This document shows, piece after piece, positions 32,344 to 41,019 of a stretch of 64,000 nucleotides of DNA. Location: the NCBI GenBank assembly GCA_036227345.1, contig CP109468.1:744001-808000 (forward strand). Direction: 5' to 3'. A program made the translations under genes and the position numbers. The stretch is from Streptomyces sp. NBC_01463. GTDB lineage: Bacteria; Actinomycetota; Actinomycetes; Streptomycetales; Streptomycetaceae. Below the pieces are notes generated by a model. That model did no database searches. It saw only the letters and a program-made list of their open reading frames with translations, and was not told the DNA's origin. Positions within the stretch are counted from its first letter, which is position 1, and each line of letters begins with the position of its first letter.

Positions 32344-33003
32344 TCAGGAGCGGGCAGTCCGGTCGCGGTCGGGAGTGACGAGGTAGGCCATCGCCATGTC
32401 GCCGAGTTCGTCCGCGTACCGACGCAGAGCGACCTCGCCGGTGATGGGGTCGGGGCGCACCGAGTTGTGGAAGCAGGCGCCGAGGAGGGCGCGAGCAGCG
32501 GCGTCCAGGGCCGCTTGCGGGTCGGAGCGCCTGACCTGGCCGGCATAGGGGGTTGCGGCTTCGATCAGGAGGCGGTGGATCTCGGCGATGGCATGGGCCC
32601 CGCGGTCCAGCGCCTTGGCTCCCCGTGCGCGCAGCAGCTCGGGGAAGAGCTTGTTGCCTTCGGCGAAGGACTGCAGCAGGGCGTGCGCGTAGGTGTCCAT
32701 GACGCCGGAGAGCGACGGCTCGGCTGTGCGCAGCCGCTCGGCGACGTACGCCTCGCGGCGTTCCAGCATCCGCTCGGCCAGGGCGGTGACCAGCTGCTCC
32801 TTGTCGTCGAAGCGGCGGTAGATCGTGCCGACCGAGACACCGGCGCGTTCCGCGACACCGGAGATCGTCATTTCCTCCAGGCCGGATGAGGAGGCGATCT
32901 CCTCGGCCGCCTGCAGTACGCGGGCCAAGGTCGCCGCGCTGCGCGCCTGCCGGGGCTCTCGGTAGAGCGGTGGACGATCTGGCTCCTCGGTCATGTCACG
33001 CAT
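32344..33003 (-). CDS. TetR-family regulator divergent from an orphan gene
   Basis: 219 residues from ATG 33003; ATG 32994 and GTG 33048 are alternatives and none has a good ribosome site. Helix-turn-helix: PRQARSAATLARVLQAAEEIASSSGLEEMTISGVAERAGVSVGTIYRRFDDKEQL. A 28-bp palindrome lies between it and the divergent gene at 33108, so it probably represses that gene and itself. Confidence 0.84.
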   Translation of the reverse strand: MRDMTEEPDRPPLYREPRQARSAATLARVLQAAEEIASSSGLEEMTISGVAERAGVSVGTIYRRFDDKEQLVTALAERMLERREAYVAERLRTAEPSLSGVMDTYAHALLQSFAEGNKLFPELLRARGAKALDRGAHAIAEIHRLLIEAATPYAGQVRRSDPQAALDAAARALLGACFHNSVRPDPITGEVALRRYADELGDMAMAYLVTPDRDRTARS

Positions 33004-33063
33004 CGTATCGGCGGCGGTCTCAGCGGATCCCCTTGACAAGTCGCTCACTCCTGCGCGTACCTT

Positions 33064-33091
33064 AATGCGAACATGAATTCACATTCGCATT
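33064..33091. promoter_or_regulatory. 28-bp imperfect palindrome, TetR operator candidate
   Basis: Arms AATGCGAA and TTCGCATT (perfect) flank a perfect TGAATTCA core, with two mismatched bases on each side of the core. It is AT-rich against a GC-rich background. It lies 17 bp before the GTG of the downstream gene and about 60 bp from the TetR start. Confidence 0.75.
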
Positions 33092-33107
33092 CTATGGAGG
33101 TTCGAGA

Positions 33108-33800
33108 GTGACCGACAACCAGACGCCATCGCCCGTGACCGTGACGCTCGAGTCAGGGCCCACCGGCGGGAGCATCGACGACTTCGAGCTGTTCTACGCC
33201 CGCCGCGCCCTTGACCGCTTCAGGACGCGGCTGGGACGCCAGGGCCTGCTCGACCTCCTGGCCGAGGACATCGAGGAAGGCAACGCCTTCCTGCGCGAGA
33301 GCGCCCGCACGTCCGAAGGGAAGTTCAAGCCCGGCACGACGGTGCTCACCACACAGGGACTCACCTCGGGCGTGTTCCTGGACTGGATGGACAAGGCGTT
33401 CAACGGCGACGAGCGCCCCCTTCTCGCGGCCCACCCCGAGCACTACGTGATGGGCACCGATTCCATCGGAGCGCGCGTGGTGGAGAACATCGGCCCCCAC
33501 GTCGCCGACTTCTACATGGGTGGCTGGGGAACGGCAGCCCTGGCCTGGGCCACGGACGCGGAGGAGCTCCTCCCGGAGGCCGAGTTCCCGCGCAAGATGT
33601 CCTCGAATCTCTTCCTGGCCGACGGCACGGTCGTCGGGCGGGCACTGATCCAGTTCGGTGACACCGCCGAAGGCTTCACGGCGAACCTGACGGTGTACTT
33701 CCCCATCACGTGCCCGGACGAGGTCCTGGAGCACCACCTTCGGCACTACGCCGTCGAGTTCAGGAACTGGATCGTCGCCGCAGCGGCTGCCGCCGCCTGA
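33108..33800 (+). CDS. Uncharacterised protein under a TetR-type operator
   Basis: 230 residues from GTG 33108, ribosome site GGAGG at 7 bases. No family was recognised. It is soluble, acidic, with no signal peptide; conserved-looking stretches are DDFELFYARRALDRFRTRLGR, MGTDSIGARVVENIGPHVADFYMGGWG and a C-terminal CPDEVLEHHLRHYAVEFRNW, then an alanine tail. The arrangement (divergent TetR, palindrome, single gene, strong terminator) suggests a stand-alone inducible protein, perhaps a detoxifying or ligand-binding one. Function unknown. Confidence 0.8.
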   Translation: MTDNQTPSPVTVTLESGPTGGSIDDFELFYARRALDRFRTRLGRQGLLDLLAEDIEEGNAFLRESARTSEGKFKPGTTVLTTQGLTSGVFLDWMDKAFNGDERPLLAAHPEHYVMGTDSIGARVVENIGPHVADFYMGGWGTAALAWATDAEELLPEAEFPRKMSSNLFLADGTVVGRALIQFGDTAEGFTANLTVYFPITCPDEVLEHHLRHYAVEFRNWIVAAAAAAA

Positions 33801-33842
33801 GGAAGCGCGTCCCAGGCGGAGCCGGGGCGGCCCGGCACACCG

Positions 33843-33876
33843 GCGAAGGGATCTCCACGCGAGGAGATCCCTTCGC
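33843..33876. terminator. Strong hairpin, bidirectional terminator
   Basis: A perfect 14-bp stem (GCGAAGGGATCTCC with its complement) around a 6-base loop, 42 bp past the stop at 33800 and 44 bp past the minus-strand stop at 33921. It serves the two convergent genes. Confidence 0.8.
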
Positions 33877-33920
33877 GTACCGCCTCTCGGTCCTCTCGGA
33901 CACGGACCCGGACCGCGACC

Positions 33921-34262
33921 TCAGCTGCCGGCGACGCCCGGGGAAGTCCCCGTCGCAAGCGGGTCACGCGCGCCTCGGGTGAGGCCGCCCAGGGGATCCA
34001 GCCGGTACGAGCCGGCCATGACGAGCCAGACGACGACCAGACTGCCGGGAGGCCCGAGCAGGGCGATCGGCAGGTGGGCGCCGAAGAAGCTGAAGAGGGC
34101 CAGCCAGACACCGGTGAGGATTCCGGGGTTCCTGAACAGAACGGGCCCGGAGAGCAAGGAGACGGTGATCAGCCACGTGGCCGCAATGACGTGGTCACCG
34201 AGACGCATCGGCATGTAGATGTCGTCGGGCACGAGGTTGAGCGTCATGATCCCGACCATCAC
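33921..34262 (-). CDS. Small integral membrane protein
   Basis: 113 residues from GTG 34262 (ATG 34259 is adjacent). Three hydrophobic segments: the N-terminus (VGIMTLNLV), HVIAATWLITVSLLSGPVLF, and LTGVWLALFSFFGAHLPIALLG with SLVVVWLVMAG after it. The open frame continues some 20 codons upstream (hydrophobic AAAFGWIAIDV) without a start before a stop, so the true start is unclear. It is divergent from a TetR gene 42 bp away and probably controlled by it. Function unknown. Confidence 0.6.
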   Translation of the reverse strand: MMVGIMTLNLVPDDIYMPMRLGDHVIAATWLITVSLLSGPVLFRNPGILTGVWLALFSFFGAHLPIALLGPPGSLVVVWLVMAGSYRLDPLGGLTRGARDPLATGTSPGVAGS

Positions 34263-34304
34263 GTCGATGGCGATCCAGCCGAACGCAGCGGCTCGGATGG
34301 TGGC

Positions 34305-35003
34305 GTGACATCGACCGAGGGCTCACAGGGGCAGGACGACGAGCCGTCCGGCGTCACGTCCGCCGGACGCGCGCCGCGACGCGACGCCGCGCGCAACCGA
34401 GGGCGGATCATCGATGCCGCGCGCGAGGTGTTCGCCGCCCAGGGCGTCGGAGCCGGCCTGAACGAGATCGCTCACCACGCAGGTGTCGGCATCGGCACGA
34501 TCTACCGCCACTTCCCCGACAAACAGGTCCTCGTCGACGCCGCACTCGGTGACCGCTTCACGGAGTTGACGGCGCTGGTGGACCACGGCCTGGCCGCGGC
34601 CACGGCCTGGGAGGGGCTGACTCACGTCATGCGGCAGGCGGTGGCCATGAACGTCGCCGACCGCGGGCTGCGCGACATCGTTTTCAGCTCCGGGCACGGT
34701 CGGCGGCGCGCCGACGCGCTGCGTGATGGCCTGGCGCCGCGGCTGGTGCAGCTTCTCCAGCGCGCCCAGCGGGAGGGCGCGGTGCGTCCCGATCTGACGG
34801 TCGCCGACCTGGTCATGATCATGCTGATGCTCACGGAGTTCGCACACCGGATCTCTCCGGTTCGCCCGGATGCCTACAGCCGCTACCTGGAGCTGATCAT
34901 CAGCTCACTGCGCCCGCAGTCGGCCGCCGATGACCTCGGTGTCGTACTGAGTGAAGCCGAGGTCCAGCAGATCGCCCGCCGATGGGCGGGCCCCACCCGC
35001 TGA
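34305..35003 (+). CDS. TetR-family regulator
   Basis: 232 residues from GTG 34305; earlier in-frame codons overlap the divergent gene. Helix-turn-helix at about 25-75: RRDAARNRGRIIDAAREVFAAQGVG, EIAHHAGVGIGTIYRHFPDKQVL. The C-terminal domain is of the common TetR_C type (LVMIMLMLTEFAHRISPVRPDAYSRYLELI). It is the nearest regulator to the membrane protein at 33921. Confidence 0.82.
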   Translation: MTSTEGSQGQDDEPSGVTSAGRAPRRDAARNRGRIIDAAREVFAAQGVGAGLNEIAHHAGVGIGTIYRHFPDKQVLVDAALGDRFTELTALVDHGLAAATAWEGLTHVMRQAVAMNVADRGLRDIVFSSGHGRRRADALRDGLAPRLVQLLQRAQREGAVRPDLTVADLVMIMLMLTEFAHRISPVRPDAYSRYLELIISSLRPQSAADDLGVVLSEAEVQQIARRWAGPTR

Positions 35004-35380
35004 GGCACGTCGCCCCTCCCCCAGCCGCCACTGCAAGCGAGACCAGCCATCACCGTCGCCCGAGGCCCCGGGCTCGGCAGTCAACACCCCTGCCCGGCCA
35101 GGCGGATCCGCGCTCCCCGAACAACGGACCGACCGACCTCGAAACGCCCGGCGCGCCCGACCAGGCCCCCAGGGGCTCTGCACTCCCCGGAGAACCACCT
35201 CCCGGATCTGCGCGCCCCCGGCTGCTCGCGCCGGCCGCTCTCCCGGCATGGCCGCCGACCGTAACCGAAAAAAGCCAAGGAGCGAGATTATCGCTAATCT
35301 ATTGCATTCGTGAGAAGCCCTGTGAACACTGGGTTCCAGATGCAGAGCGCGCGACAGCGCACGAAACAGCGGGAGTACCC
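35004..35380. other. Upstream region of the catabolic operon (377 bp)
   Basis: The first 270 bp are GC-rich with no recognisable gene or repeat. The last 100 bp are AT-richer and hold the operator at 35285-35300 and probably the promoter of the downstream operon; an open frame running through to the hydrolase is only an in-frame extension. Confidence 0.6.
35285..35300. promoter_or_regulatory. GntR operator in front of the fumarylacetoacetase-family operon
   Basis: AGATTA-TCGC-TAATCT, a perfect inverted repeat 81 bp before the ATG. Its core ATTATCGCTAAT matches ATTATCGTTAAT in front of the GntR gene at 50230, 15 kb away, with one base different in the spacer. Confidence 0.7.
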
Positions 35381-36244
35381 ATGCGTGTGGCGAACATCGA
35401 CGGACGGCTGACCCTGAGCCGCCCCGGTGGCCTTCTCGACGTCGCCGAGGCGAGCGGCGGTCGGTTCGGCCCGGACCCGCAGCAGGCGTTCGACGACTGG
35501 GAGGCCTTCTCCCGGTGGGCGCACGAACTCGTGCGCGACGGGCAGGCGGATTCCGGGCTGCGTCCCGCACCGGGTGACGGCGTGGTGTGGGGGCCTCCGG
35601 TCCCGCGCCCGGCCCAGGTCTTCGCCGTCGGGCTGAACTACCGCGACCACGTGATCGAGTCCGGGCTGTCCATCCCCGACGAGCCCGCCGTCTTCACCAA
35701 GTTCGCCACCTCGCTCACCGGGCACGACCGGCCGGTCACCCTGCCCGAAGGGCTGGTCGACTGGGAGGTCGAGCTCGTCGTGGTCATCGGACGCCGCTGC
35801 CACCTGGCCAGCCGCGAGACCGCCTGGTCCCATGTCGCCGGAGTCACCGTGGGCCAGGACCTGTCCGAGCGGCGGCTCCAGCTCACCGGGCCCGCGCCCC
35901 AGTTCTCCCTGGGCAAGTCGTACCCCGGCTTCGCTCCCACCGGCCCCGAACTGGTGACCGTGGACGAGCTCGCCGACCCGGACGACCTGGAGATCGGGTG
36001 CACGCTGGAGGGCGGGGAGGTGCTGCAGAAGAGCCGCACCTCCACCATGATCTTCGACGTCCCGGAGCTGATCGTCCGCCTGTCCGCCGTGTGTCCGCTG
36101 CTGCCCGGTGACCTCATCTTCACCGGCACTCCCGCCGGCGTTGGCGGAGCCCGTACCCCGCAGAAGTTCCTCGCGCCCGGTGACGTCCTCGTCAGCTGGA
36201 TCGAGGGGCTCGGCGAGCTCCGCAACCCGATGCTGTCCTCCTGA
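35381..36244 (+). CDS. Fumarylacetoacetate hydrolase family protein
   Basis: 287 residues from ATG 35381, ribosome site GGGAG. FAH fold: AVGLNYRDHVIESG, FTKFATSLTGH, metal ligands in DWEVELVVVIGR (E-x-E) and GVTVGQDLSERR (Asp), and FTGTPAGVG near the C-terminus. Family members cleave C-C bonds of beta-diketones, hydrate or isomerise ring-cleavage products. It is the first gene of a four-gene operon with an extradiol dioxygenase, flavin hydroxylase and acetoacetyl-CoA synthetase. The likely job is to break a ring-cleavage product, perhaps releasing acetoacetate. Confidence 0.87.
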   Translation: MRVANIDGRLTLSRPGGLLDVAEASGGRFGPDPQQAFDDWEAFSRWAHELVRDGQADSGLRPAPGDGVVWGPPVPRPAQVFAVGLNYRDHVIESGLSIPDEPAVFTKFATSLTGHDRPVTLPEGLVDWEVELVVVIGRRCHLASRETAWSHVAGVTVGQDLSERRLQLTGPAPQFSLGKSYPGFAPTGPELVTVDELADPDDLEIGCTLEGGEVLQKSRTSTMIFDVPELIVRLSAVCPLLPGDLIFTGTPAGVGGARTPQKFLAPGDVLVSWIEGLGELRNPMLSS

Positions 36245-36297
36245 ACCACCGCGCCTGTCCCCGAGAGAAACAGTCCGTCTGAAGAAAGCCGGCCACC

Positions 36298-37260
36298 ATG
36301 CCACTGCACCGCTTGACCCAGATCGTGATGGGCGTACCGAACGTCGAACAGACCGCCGCCTACTACGAGGAATTCGGCCTGACCCCCAGCACCGGCCCGC
36401 TGAACACCGTCGCCGCACCCGTGGGCGGAGTCGGCTTCTCCACCGTGGACGGCGGTGAGCAGCTGCGCATCGTGCACTCGCCCCGTCGGCGCCTGGTCGA
36501 GCTGGGCGTCGGCGCGGACGACCCGGACGACCTCGACCGGGTCGCGGCCTCCCTGTCGAAACTCGGCGTCCCCGTCGACCGAACCCCGGCCACCGTCTCC
36601 GCCGTCGACCCCGGCACCGAGCTGCTGGTCCGCGTCGAGCTCGCGCCCCGCTACGAGCAGGCGGCCACACCGCCGCCGCCGTACAACACCCCGGGGGTCA
36701 GCGCACGCCTGCACGAGCGCGCCCCGGGCATCCTGCGGGAGACCCCCGTCAGGCCGCGCAAGCTGGGACATGTCGTGCTCGGTTCCACCGCACAGGAGTT
36801 CTCGCAGCGGTTCTTCCAGGAAGGGATCGGCTTCAAGGTCAGCGACACCGTCCGTGGCCTGGCCGCCTTCATGCGCTGCTCCAGCGACCACCACAACGTG
36901 CTGGTCCAGCAGGCGCCGGTGGCCTTTCTGCACCACACGTCCTGGCAGGTCGACGACGTCGACGAGGTGGGCCGGGGTGCGACGGCCATGCTGGAGGCCG
37001 ATCCCGGCCGGCACACCTGGGGCCTCGGACGGCATTTCATCGGCTCCAACTTCTTCTGGTACCTCAAGGACCCGGCCGGCACCTTCTCCGAGTACTACTC
37101 CGATCTGGACTGCATCGTCGACGACGCGCTGTGGAAGCCGAGCGAGTGGGAGGGCGCGAAGGCCCTGTGGGCCTGGGGGCCGCCCCCGCCGCCGTCCTTC
37201 CTCGCGCCCGAGGACCTCGCGGAACTCATGACGGGCGCCCACGCCGCCCCCGCCAAGTAG
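36298..37260 (+). CDS. Extradiol (type I, VOC) ring-cleavage dioxygenase
   Basis: 320 residues. Two-module glyoxalase/dioxygenase fold. The C-terminal module has the 2-His-1-Glu iron site: GHVVLGS, FLHHTSWQVDDVDEV and FSEYYSD. The SNFFWYLKDPAGTF pattern is typical of extradiol dioxygenases cleaving catechol-like rings meta to the hydroxyls. It lies 53 bp after the FAH-family gene. Substrate is probably a dihydroxylated aromatic acid or polyketide-like compound; not determinable from sequence alone. Confidence 0.85.
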   Translation: MPLHRLTQIVMGVPNVEQTAAYYEEFGLTPSTGPLNTVAAPVGGVGFSTVDGGEQLRIVHSPRRRLVELGVGADDPDDLDRVAASLSKLGVPVDRTPATVSAVDPGTELLVRVELAPRYEQAATPPPPYNTPGVSARLHERAPGILRETPVRPRKLGHVVLGSTAQEFSQRFFQEGIGFKVSDTVRGLAAFMRCSSDHHNVLVQQAPVAFLHHTSWQVDDVDEVGRGATAMLEADPGRHTWGLGRHFIGSNFFWYLKDPAGTFSEYYSDLDCIVDDALWKPSEWEGAKALWAWGPPPPPSFLAPEDLAELMTGAHAAPAK

Positions 37261-37271
37261 GAGCCCCCGAC

Positions 37272-38909
37272 ATGACCCCTCAATCGGACCGCACCACGGA
37301 CAGCGACGTCCTGGTGGTCGGAGCCGGCCCGGTCGGCCTGGCGTGTGCCCTCCTCCTGGCGCGCGACGGGTGGACGGTGACCGTTCTCGAACGGTGGCCC
37401 TCCCCCTACCCCCGCCCTCGTGCCGTGCACTTCGACGACGAGGTCGCACGCCTGCTGGCCGGCGCCGGACTCGGCGACCGGCTCAGGGACCTCACCGAGC
37501 CCGCCGACACCTACGAGTGGCGCAACGCCGCCGGCGAGACACTGCTGCGATTCGACTGGTCCATGCTCGGCCCGTCCGGCTGGCCCACCGCGTCGATGAT
37601 GTACCAGCCTGACCTGGAGAGGGCCCTCGTCGAAACCGCCGAAGCGGACCGGGCGATCACCATCCTGCGTGGCCACGAAGCCGTCGGCCTCGTCGAGAGG
37701 GCCGAGGGCGTACACATCACCACCCGCGACACCCACGGGGACGAGAACCACTTCACCGCACCGTGGGTCGTCGGCAGCGACGGAGCCAACAGCTTCGTGC
37801 GCACCCACATGCCGACCGGAATGCTCGACCTCGGCTTCTTCTACGACTGGCTGATCGTCGACGTCCATCCGCACGAGGAACGTGTCTGGAACCCCGTCAA
37901 CCTCCAGATCTGCGACCCGGCCAGGCCCACCACCGTCGTCTCCGGAGGACCCGGGCGCAGGCGGTGGGAGTTCATGCGCATGCCGGGAGAGACGGTGGAG
38001 CAGCTCAACACCGAAGCCACCGCCTGGAGTCTCCTGGAGCCCTGGGACCTCACTCCGGACAACTGCACCCTGGAACGGCACGCCGTCTACACCTTCCAGG
38101 CGCAGTGGGCGGACATCTGGCGCTCGGGCCGGCTGCTCCTCGCGGGCGACGCAGCCCACCTGATGCCGCCCTTCGCCGGGCAGGGCATGTGCTCGGGCAT
38201 CCGCGACGCGGCCAACCTCGCCTGGAAGCTCGGTCTCGTTCTCAAGGGCGAGGCCGATCCGGCGGTGCTGGACACCTACGGCGGCGAACGCGGCGCCCAC
38301 GTCCAGCACGCCATCGCCAAGTCCGTCGAACTCGGCAAGGTCATCTGCGTCACCGACGCCGACGCCGCAGCCGGGCGGGACGCCGGCATGATCGGGCTCG
38401 GAGCGGACCCGGAGCGCATCCTGCCTCCGCTGCCCCCGTCCACGCTCCCCCACGGCATCATCTCAGGGGGCGCGCAGGGGCCGGATCCGTCGGCCGGGGT
38501 GCTCAGCATGCAGGCACGCGTCCGTCACCGCGGCCGTACCGGCCTGCTGGACGAGGTGGTCGGGCACGGCTTCGTGGTGGCCTCCACCGCCGACCCCCGC
38601 ACCGTCCTCACGGCTGAGCAGCTCGCCTTCCTCGACCGCATCGGTGCCCGACTGCTGCAACTGGCCCCCGAAGGTGCCGAAGCCGCCGCGGAGGTCGCCG
38701 CCTTCGACGTCGACGACGTCTATCTGCCGCACCTGGCGGCAGCGGGACACATGGGCGTGGTGATCCGCCCCGACCACTACGTCTACGGCACGGCAGGCAC
38801 CCCGCAGGAGTTGGCGGCCCTGGTCACCGGTCTCCGGCACCAGCTCTCCTCCCCCTCCGTCCCGACAGAGGCGGTACCCGGCTCCTCGGCCCTGGCAGGC
38901 GGCGTATGA
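37272..38909 (+). CDS. FAD-dependent aromatic hydroxylase (MhpA-like)
   Basis: 545 residues from ATG 37272, 11 bp after the dioxygenase stop; the frame extending to 37131 is a shadow. FAD-binding motif VVGAGPVGLACALLLARDG at the N-terminus, central VGSDGANSFVR, and RLLLAGDAAHLMPPFAGQGMCSGIRDAANLAWKL. The length and C-terminal thioredoxin-like segment fit 3-(3-hydroxyphenyl)propionate hydroxylases and related polyketide hydroxylases. It would add the second hydroxyl before ring cleavage by the gene upstream. It overlaps the next gene by 4 bp. Confidence 0.88.
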   Translation: MTPQSDRTTDSDVLVVGAGPVGLACALLLARDGWTVTVLERWPSPYPRPRAVHFDDEVARLLAGAGLGDRLRDLTEPADTYEWRNAAGETLLRFDWSMLGPSGWPTASMMYQPDLERALVETAEADRAITILRGHEAVGLVERAEGVHITTRDTHGDENHFTAPWVVGSDGANSFVRTHMPTGMLDLGFFYDWLIVDVHPHEERVWNPVNLQICDPARPTTVVSGGPGRRRWEFMRMPGETVEQLNTEATAWSLLEPWDLTPDNCTLERHAVYTFQAQWADIWRSGRLLLAGDAAHLMPPFAGQGMCSGIRDAANLAWKLGLVLKGEADPAVLDTYGGERGAHVQHAIAKSVELGKVICVTDADAAAGRDAGMIGLGADPERILPPLPPSTLPHGIISGGAQGPDPSAGVLSMQARVRHRGRTGLLDEVVGHGFVVASTADPRTVLTAEQLAFLDRIGARLLQLAPEGAEAAAEVAAFDVDDVYLPHLAAAGHMGVVIRPDHYVYGTAGTPQELAALVTGLRHQLSSPSVPTEAVPGSSALAGGV

Positions 38910-40873
38910 ACACGACAGACGGGAACCCTTCTCCCCCGGCACCGGTCTGGACCCCCGACCCGGCCACCGCCGCCCACTCGCGTATCGCCCGCTTCACCGA
39001 GTTCGTCGCGATCCGTACCGGTACGGCGCACGCCGACTACCGGTCGCTGTGGGAATGGTCGGTGGACGATCTCGCCGGGTTCTGGTCGGCGGTGTGGGAA
39101 TTCTTCGACCTGCGCTCGAGCACCCCGTACGACGAAGTCCTCGACGAGGCGCCCATGCCGGCCACCCGCTGGTTCTCCGGCGCGCGGCTCAACTACGCCG
39201 AACACGCCCTGCGCGACGAGGGACCGCATCCGGCGATCCTCTCGGTCGGCGAGGACGGCACCACCACCCGCACCGGGCGGGACGAACTCCGGCGTCAGGT
39301 CGGCTCCTTGGCGGCCTGGATGCGCCGCAACGGCGTGACGGTCGGCGACCGGGTGGTCGGATACCTGCCCAACACCACGCACACCGTCGTCGCGTTCCTC
39401 GCCGCGGCCAGCATCGGAGCCGTATGGTCAGCCTGCGGGCAGGACTACGGGGCTCCCGGCGCCGCGACACGCTTCGCGCAGCTGGAACCCGTCATCCTGT
39501 TCGCCGCCGACGGCTACCGTTGGAACGGCAAGGAACACGATCGCCGTGCCGAATCGGACGCGCTGCGCGCCGCCCTGCCCACCGTGCGGCACACCGTCCG
39601 CGTGCCGTGCCTCGGACTTCCCGTGGACGATGACGCTCAGGTGTCCGACTGGGCCGAGGTGACCGGGGGTTCGGAGCAGCCCGTCTTCGAGCAGCTACCG
39701 TTCGACGCACCCCTGTGGGTGCTCTTCTCCTCCGGGACGACGGGCACGCCGAAGGGAATCGTGCACGGGCACGGCGGAGTGCTGCTGGACCATCACCGGC
39801 TGCTCGGTCTGCATCTCGACCTGAGTCCCGGCGACCGGTTCTTCTGGTACACCACCACGAACTGGATGATGTGGAACCTGGTGGTCTCCGGCCTGCTGAT
39901 CGGCGCCACCGTCGTGCTGTACGACGGCAGCCCCACGTATCCGGAGCCCGGTCGGCTGTGGGACCTCGCGGCGGAACACCGCGCGGCCGTGCTCGGCGTG
40001 AGTCCCGGATATCTCCTCGCCTCCGCGAAGGCGGGCCTAGAACCAGGTCGTGACCTCGACCTTTCCGCTCTGCGGGGCCTCGGCTGCACCGGAGCCCCAC
40101 TCCCTGCACAGCCCTACTACTGGGTCCGTGACCACGTCGGCGCACATGTCCAGGTCTCTTCCACGAGCGGGGGAACCGACATCGTCAGCGGATTCGCCGG
40201 GAGCGCGCCCACCACCCCGGTCTGGGCGGGTGAGATCTCCGCCCCGGTGCTCGGTGTCGCGTTGGAGGCCTGGGACGAGGACGGCCGTCCCGTGACCGAC
40301 GAGGTGGGCGAACTCGTGGTCACCCGGCCGCTGCCGTCGATGCCCCTGTACTTCTGGAACGACCCCGACGGCTCCCGCTACCGTGACGCCTACTTCGCCT
40401 CCTATCCGGGTGCCTGGCGCCACGGTGACTGGATGACCCGTACGTCGCACGGCAGCGTCGTCGTCTCCGGCCGCTCCGACTCCACCCTCAACCGGCAGGG
40501 CGTACGGCTCGGCAGCGCCGACATCTACGCGGTCGTCGACGAGTTGCCCGGCATCCAGGAGAGCCTGGTCATCGGGGCGGAACTCGCCGACGGCACCTAC
40601 TGGATGCCGCTGTTCGTCGTCATGGAAGTCGGCCACGAACTCACCGACGCGCTGCGCGACCGAATCGGCACCGCCATCCGAACGCGGGCATCGCCCCGGC
40701 ACGTCCCCGACGACATCCTGGCCGTGCCGGCCGTGCCTCACACCCGGACAGGCAAGAAGCTGGAGGTGCCCGTCAAGCGTCTTCTCCAGGGTGCGCCGAT
40801 CGGCAAGGTGGCCGGTCGCGAGGCCGTCGACGACATCGACGCCCTCGCGTACTTCAGCCGCTTCGCCCGATAG
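38906..40873 (+). CDS. Acetoacetate-CoA ligase (acetoacetyl-CoA synthetase)
   Basis: 655 residues; ATG overlaps the hydroxylase stop (ATGA). ANL superfamily: phosphate loop FSSGTTGTPKGIVHGHGG, WTTTNWMMW-like segment YTTTNWMMWN, STSGGTDI, SGRSDSTLNRQGVRLGSADIY and the C-terminal lysine in RTGKKLEVPVK. Length and motif order match AacS rather than acetyl-CoA synthetase. In this operon it would activate acetoacetate released by the FAH-family hydrolase, feeding thiolase. The pathway link is inference; family assignment is strong. Confidence 0.9.
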   Translation: MNTTDGNPSPPAPVWTPDPATAAHSRIARFTEFVAIRTGTAHADYRSLWEWSVDDLAGFWSAVWEFFDLRSSTPYDEVLDEAPMPATRWFSGARLNYAEHALRDEGPHPAILSVGEDGTTTRTGRDELRRQVGSLAAWMRRNGVTVGDRVVGYLPNTTHTVVAFLAAASIGAVWSACGQDYGAPGAATRFAQLEPVILFAADGYRWNGKEHDRRAESDALRAALPTVRHTVRVPCLGLPVDDDAQVSDWAEVTGGSEQPVFEQLPFDAPLWVLFSSGTTGTPKGIVHGHGGVLLDHHRLLGLHLDLSPGDRFFWYTTTNWMMWNLVVSGLLIGATVVLYDGSPTYPEPGRLWDLAAEHRAAVLGVSPGYLLASAKAGLEPGRDLDLSALRGLGCTGAPLPAQPYYWVRDHVGAHVQVSSTSGGTDIVSGFAGSAPTTPVWAGEISAPVLGVALEAWDEDGRPVTDEVGELVVTRPLPSMPLYFWNDPDGSRYRDAYFASYPGAWRHGDWMTRTSHGSVVVSGRSDSTLNRQGVRLGSADIYAVVDELPGIQESLVIGAELADGTYWMPLFVVMEVGHELTDALRDRIGTAIRTRASPRHVPDDILAVPAVPHTRTGKKLEVPVKRLLQGAPIGKVAGREAVDDIDALAYFSRFAR

Positions 40874-40981
40874 CACCGCTCACCGGACGGTCTCGGTGCT
40901 CTGCAACTGCCGCGAGATCGCCCGTGCGGTGGCACGCACGGCCGGTACGAACGCAGCCACGCCGATCGCACCCGACACACC

Positions 40982-41011
40982 CATTGACTATTTGCTATAG
41001 CGGAGTCAATG
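40982..41011. promoter_or_regulatory. Operator upstream of the first GntR gene
   Basis: CATTGACT, 14-bp spacer, AGTCAATG: perfect 8-bp arms, 9 bp before the GntR ATG. The spacer contains TTGCTATAGC (40992-41001), also found before the transporter gene at 41829. Confidence 0.65.
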
Positions 41012-41019
41012 TTGCGTGC

